Of a stretch of DNA of 6,110 nucleotides, positions 4,279 to 6,110 are shown in pieces (positions within the stretch are counted from its first letter, which is position 1; each line of letters begins with the position of its first letter). Location: assembly GCA_013139395.1 (NCBI GenBank), contig WTAX01000118.1, positions 1 through 6,110 of the forward strand, in the 5' to 3' direction. The notes beneath the pieces were generated by a model. It worked only from the letters and a program-made list of their open reading frames with translations, ran no database searches and had not been told where the DNA came from. This DNA comes from Gammaproteobacteria bacterium (GTDB taxonomy: Bacteria; Pseudomonadota; Gammaproteobacteria; GRL18). The position numbers and the translations under genes were made by a program.

Positions 4279-6110
4279 ATGGAAACACAAGCAAACTCTG
4301 GTAGCACAAGCAAGTCAAAAAATAGAAAGATTCTGGTTACCAGTGCATTACCCTATGCCAATGGTGCAATCCATATAGGGCATCTCGTCGAATACATTCA
4401 GACAGATATATGGGTACGCTTTCAAAAAATGCAAGGTCATGAATGCTACTATGTCTGTGCAGATGACGCCCACGGCACACCGATTATGCTGCGAGCTCAG
4501 TCTGAAGGCATTACTCCAGAGCAGCTCATTAGCGACACCAGCGATGAACATCAGGCTGATTTTAAAGATTTTGCCGTCAATTTTGATAATTATCACAGCA
4601 CGCACTCACCTGAAAATCGTTTTTTTTCCGAAACTATTTATAACCGTCTTAATGATGCCGGCCATATCAGCAAGCGCACTATTTCACAGGCTTATGATCC
4701 TGAAAGAAAAATGTTTTTACCGGATCGATTTATTAAAGGTGAGTGTCCAAAATGCGGCGCAGAAGATCAATATGGTGATAATTGTGAAGCCTGTGGAGCA
4801 ACGTATAGTACCACCGAATTAAAAAATGCCGTTTCTGTTGTTTCCGGTGCCAAGCCTATTGAAAAAGATTCTGAACACTATTTTTTCAAACTACCTGATT
4901 TTGAGGCCATGCTTAAAGAGTGGACAGGTTCTGGGCACTTGCAGGATGAAATCAAAAATAAACTGCAGGAATGGTTTGAAGCGGGCTTGCAGGAATGGGA
5001 CATTTCCCGTGATGCCCCCTACTTTGGTTTTGAAATCCCCAATGCACCCGGCAAATTCTTTTATGTCTGGCTCGATGCCCCTATTGGTTATATCGCCAGT
5101 TTTAAAAATCTTTGTGACAAGAAGGGTATTGATTTCGATAGCTTCTGGGAAGCGGATAGTCAAACAGAACTGTACCACTTTATTGGTAAGGATATTGTCT
5201 ATTTTCACGGTTTATTCTGGCCGGCCATATTGCACGGTTCGGGTTTCAGAACACCCACAGCCATTTTCTCGCACGGTTTCTTAACCGTTGAAGGCAAAAA
5301 AATGTCTAAATCCCGTGGTACTTTCATTAAGGCTCGCACCTATCTTAATGAATTGAATCCGGAATATCTGCGTTATTATTTCTCTGCCAAATTAGGCAGC
5401 GGCGTGACTGATTTAGATTTAAATCTTGAAGACTTCCGTCTGCGCGTTAACTCTGATCTGGTGGGTAAAGTGGTGAATATCGCCAGTCGTTGTGCTGGTT
5501 TTGTGAAAAAGAAATTTAACTCTACCTTATCTGACACCATTAGCGAACCAGAATTATTTGCTAAATTTGCTGATGCATCAGAGCCAATTGCCGAACATTA
5601 CGAAAAGCGTGAATTCAGCAAGGCCATTCGTGAAATCATGGCTCTGGCTGATTTAGCCAATCAATATATTGATGAAAAGAAACCCTGGCAGGCCATTAAA
5701 GAAGAAGGCCGTGAACAGGAAGTTCATGATGTCTGCAGTATGGGACTTAATTTATTCCGTCAGTTAATGATCTATCTCAGCCCGGTATTACCAGTTATGG
5801 CAGAAAAGACCTGTGACTTTTTAAATATCGACAGCATGCAATGGAGTGATATTCAAACTCCGTTAACCGGTCACGAAATTAAAAAATTCAAACCATTAAT
5901 GATGCGCGTTGAAGAAGACAAGGTGCAAGCGGTGATTGATGCCTCTAAAGAAGAGCTGCAGGCAGCTGAGAAAAAGCAGGAAGCAGTCAAAAAACAGGAA
6001 ACCCCTGAAGAAAAAACAGCACCAATAGCCAGTGAAAGTGATCCATCACACATACAGGCAGATCCCATTAGCGATACGATTAGCTTTGATGATTTTGCTA
6101 AAATTGACCT
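4279..6110 (+). CDS. metG: Methionyl-tRNA synthetase (3' end off window)
   Basis: Charges tRNA-Met with methionine in the cytoplasm. The frame is open for 610 codons from ATG at 4279 to the right edge. It shows the class I signatures HIGH (residues 32-35, in [13 protein letters not shown]) and KMSKS (341-345). The zinc knuckle has four cysteines, C156, C159, C169 and C172 (CPKC...CEAC), as in the E. coli type. The catalytic core ([42 protein letters not shown]) and the anticodon-binding helices (NLASR-like [15 protein letters not shown]) follow in order. A Lys/Glu-rich linker at about 557-597 leads to [10 protein letters not shown], the start of the C-terminal tRNA-binding/dimerisation domain, where the window ends; E. 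coli MetG has 677 residues. The N-terminus has about 10 extra polar residues ([17 protein letters not shown]) before [13 protein letters not shown]. The Shine-Dalgarno is weak (AGG 11 bases upstream), so the start is likely but not certain. Confidence 0.97.
   Translation, partial: METQANSGSTSKSKNRKILVTSALPYANGAIHIGHLVEYIQTDIWVRFQKMQGHECYYVCADDAHGTPIMLRAQSEGITPEQLISDTSDEHQADFKDFAVNFDNYHSTHSPENRFFSETIYNRLNDAGHISKRTISQAYDPERKMFLPDRFIKGECPKCGAEDQYGDNCEACGATYSTTELKNAVSVVSGAKPIEKDSEHYFFKLPDFEAMLKEWTGSGHLQDEIKNKLQEWFEAGLQEWDISRDAPYFGFEIPNAPGKFFYVWLDAPIGYIASFKNLCDKKGIDFDSFWEADSQTELYHFIGKDIVYFHGLFWPAILHGSGFRTPTAIFSHGFLTVEGKKMSKSRGTFIKARTYLNELNPEYLRYYFSAKLGSGVTDLDLNLEDFRLRVNSDLVGKVVNIASRCAGFVKKKFNSTLSDTISEPELFAKFADASEPIAEHYEKREFSKAIREIMALADLANQYIDEKKPWQAIKEEGREQEVHDVCSMGLNLFRQLMIYLSPVLPVMAEKTCDFLNIDSMQWSDIQTPLTGHEIKKFKPLMMRVEEDKVQAVIDASKEELQAAEKKQEAVKKQETPEEKTAPIASESDPSHIQADPISDTISFDDFAKID

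Noticed and set aside
4439..5284. Two plus-strand open frames at 4439-4822 and 4826-5284, and minus-strand frames at 4348-4605, 4891-5208 and 5871-6068.
   Set aside because: All lie inside metG, which has all expected motifs in its own frame; their translations look like no known protein.
1..6110. CRISPR array, tRNA or rRNA gene.
   Set aside because: No regularly spaced repeats and no recognisable tRNA or rRNA segments on either strand.

Overview
The window looks like AT-rich gammaproteobacterial chromosome. The best taxonomic markers are the two housekeeping genes on the right. Methionyl-tRNA synthetase (metG) is close to the enterobacterial type along its whole visible length. It lies divergent from the P-loop Fe-S carrier gene apbC/mrp, a neighbour pair also seen in E. 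coli. The genus cannot be told from this sequence.

Layout, left to right. (1) Positions 1-1126, minus strand: a two-gene operon of a class I SAM-dependent methyltransferase (TTG start with a good ribosome binding site), followed 9 bases later by the N-terminal part of a phospholipase-D-like protein that runs off the left edge. The latter resembles the PLD module found at the front of many DEAD/DEAH helicases. (2) Positions 1127-1603: an AT-rich gap with no intact gene. It holds an inverted repeat around a perfect TATAAT, a collapsed second copy of the toxin-antitoxin locus found further right, and a perfect 14-base palindrome. (3) Positions 1604-2014, minus: an orphan XRE-family regulator of the HigA-like kind, with a palindromic operator candidate in front of it. 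(4) Positions 2169-2803, plus: an intact Phd/YefM antitoxin and VapC-like PIN toxin pair with a 4-base overlap, closed by a strong two-way terminator. (5) Positions 2923-4008, minus: apbC/mrp. (6) Positions 4009-4278: divergent promoter region. (7) Position 4279 to the right edge: metG, cut by the window at codon 610, where the C-terminal tRNA-binding domain begins.

The housekeeping block (apbC-metG) borders an accessory block: toxin-antitoxin pair, orphan regulator, toxin-antitoxin remnant and the methyltransferase/PLD operon. The most informative observation is the remnant at about 1353-1536. It keeps the leader of the antitoxin gene, the last codons of the toxin, the downstream spacer and even the position of the apbC tail. 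It has lost nearly all of the coding DNA at a 5-base AATTA microhomology, and the terminator at a CAAAAAA repeat. The locus was therefore once present twice and one copy collapsed. The methyltransferase/PLD pair is a reasonable defence-system candidate, but the decisive part of the second gene lies outside the window.
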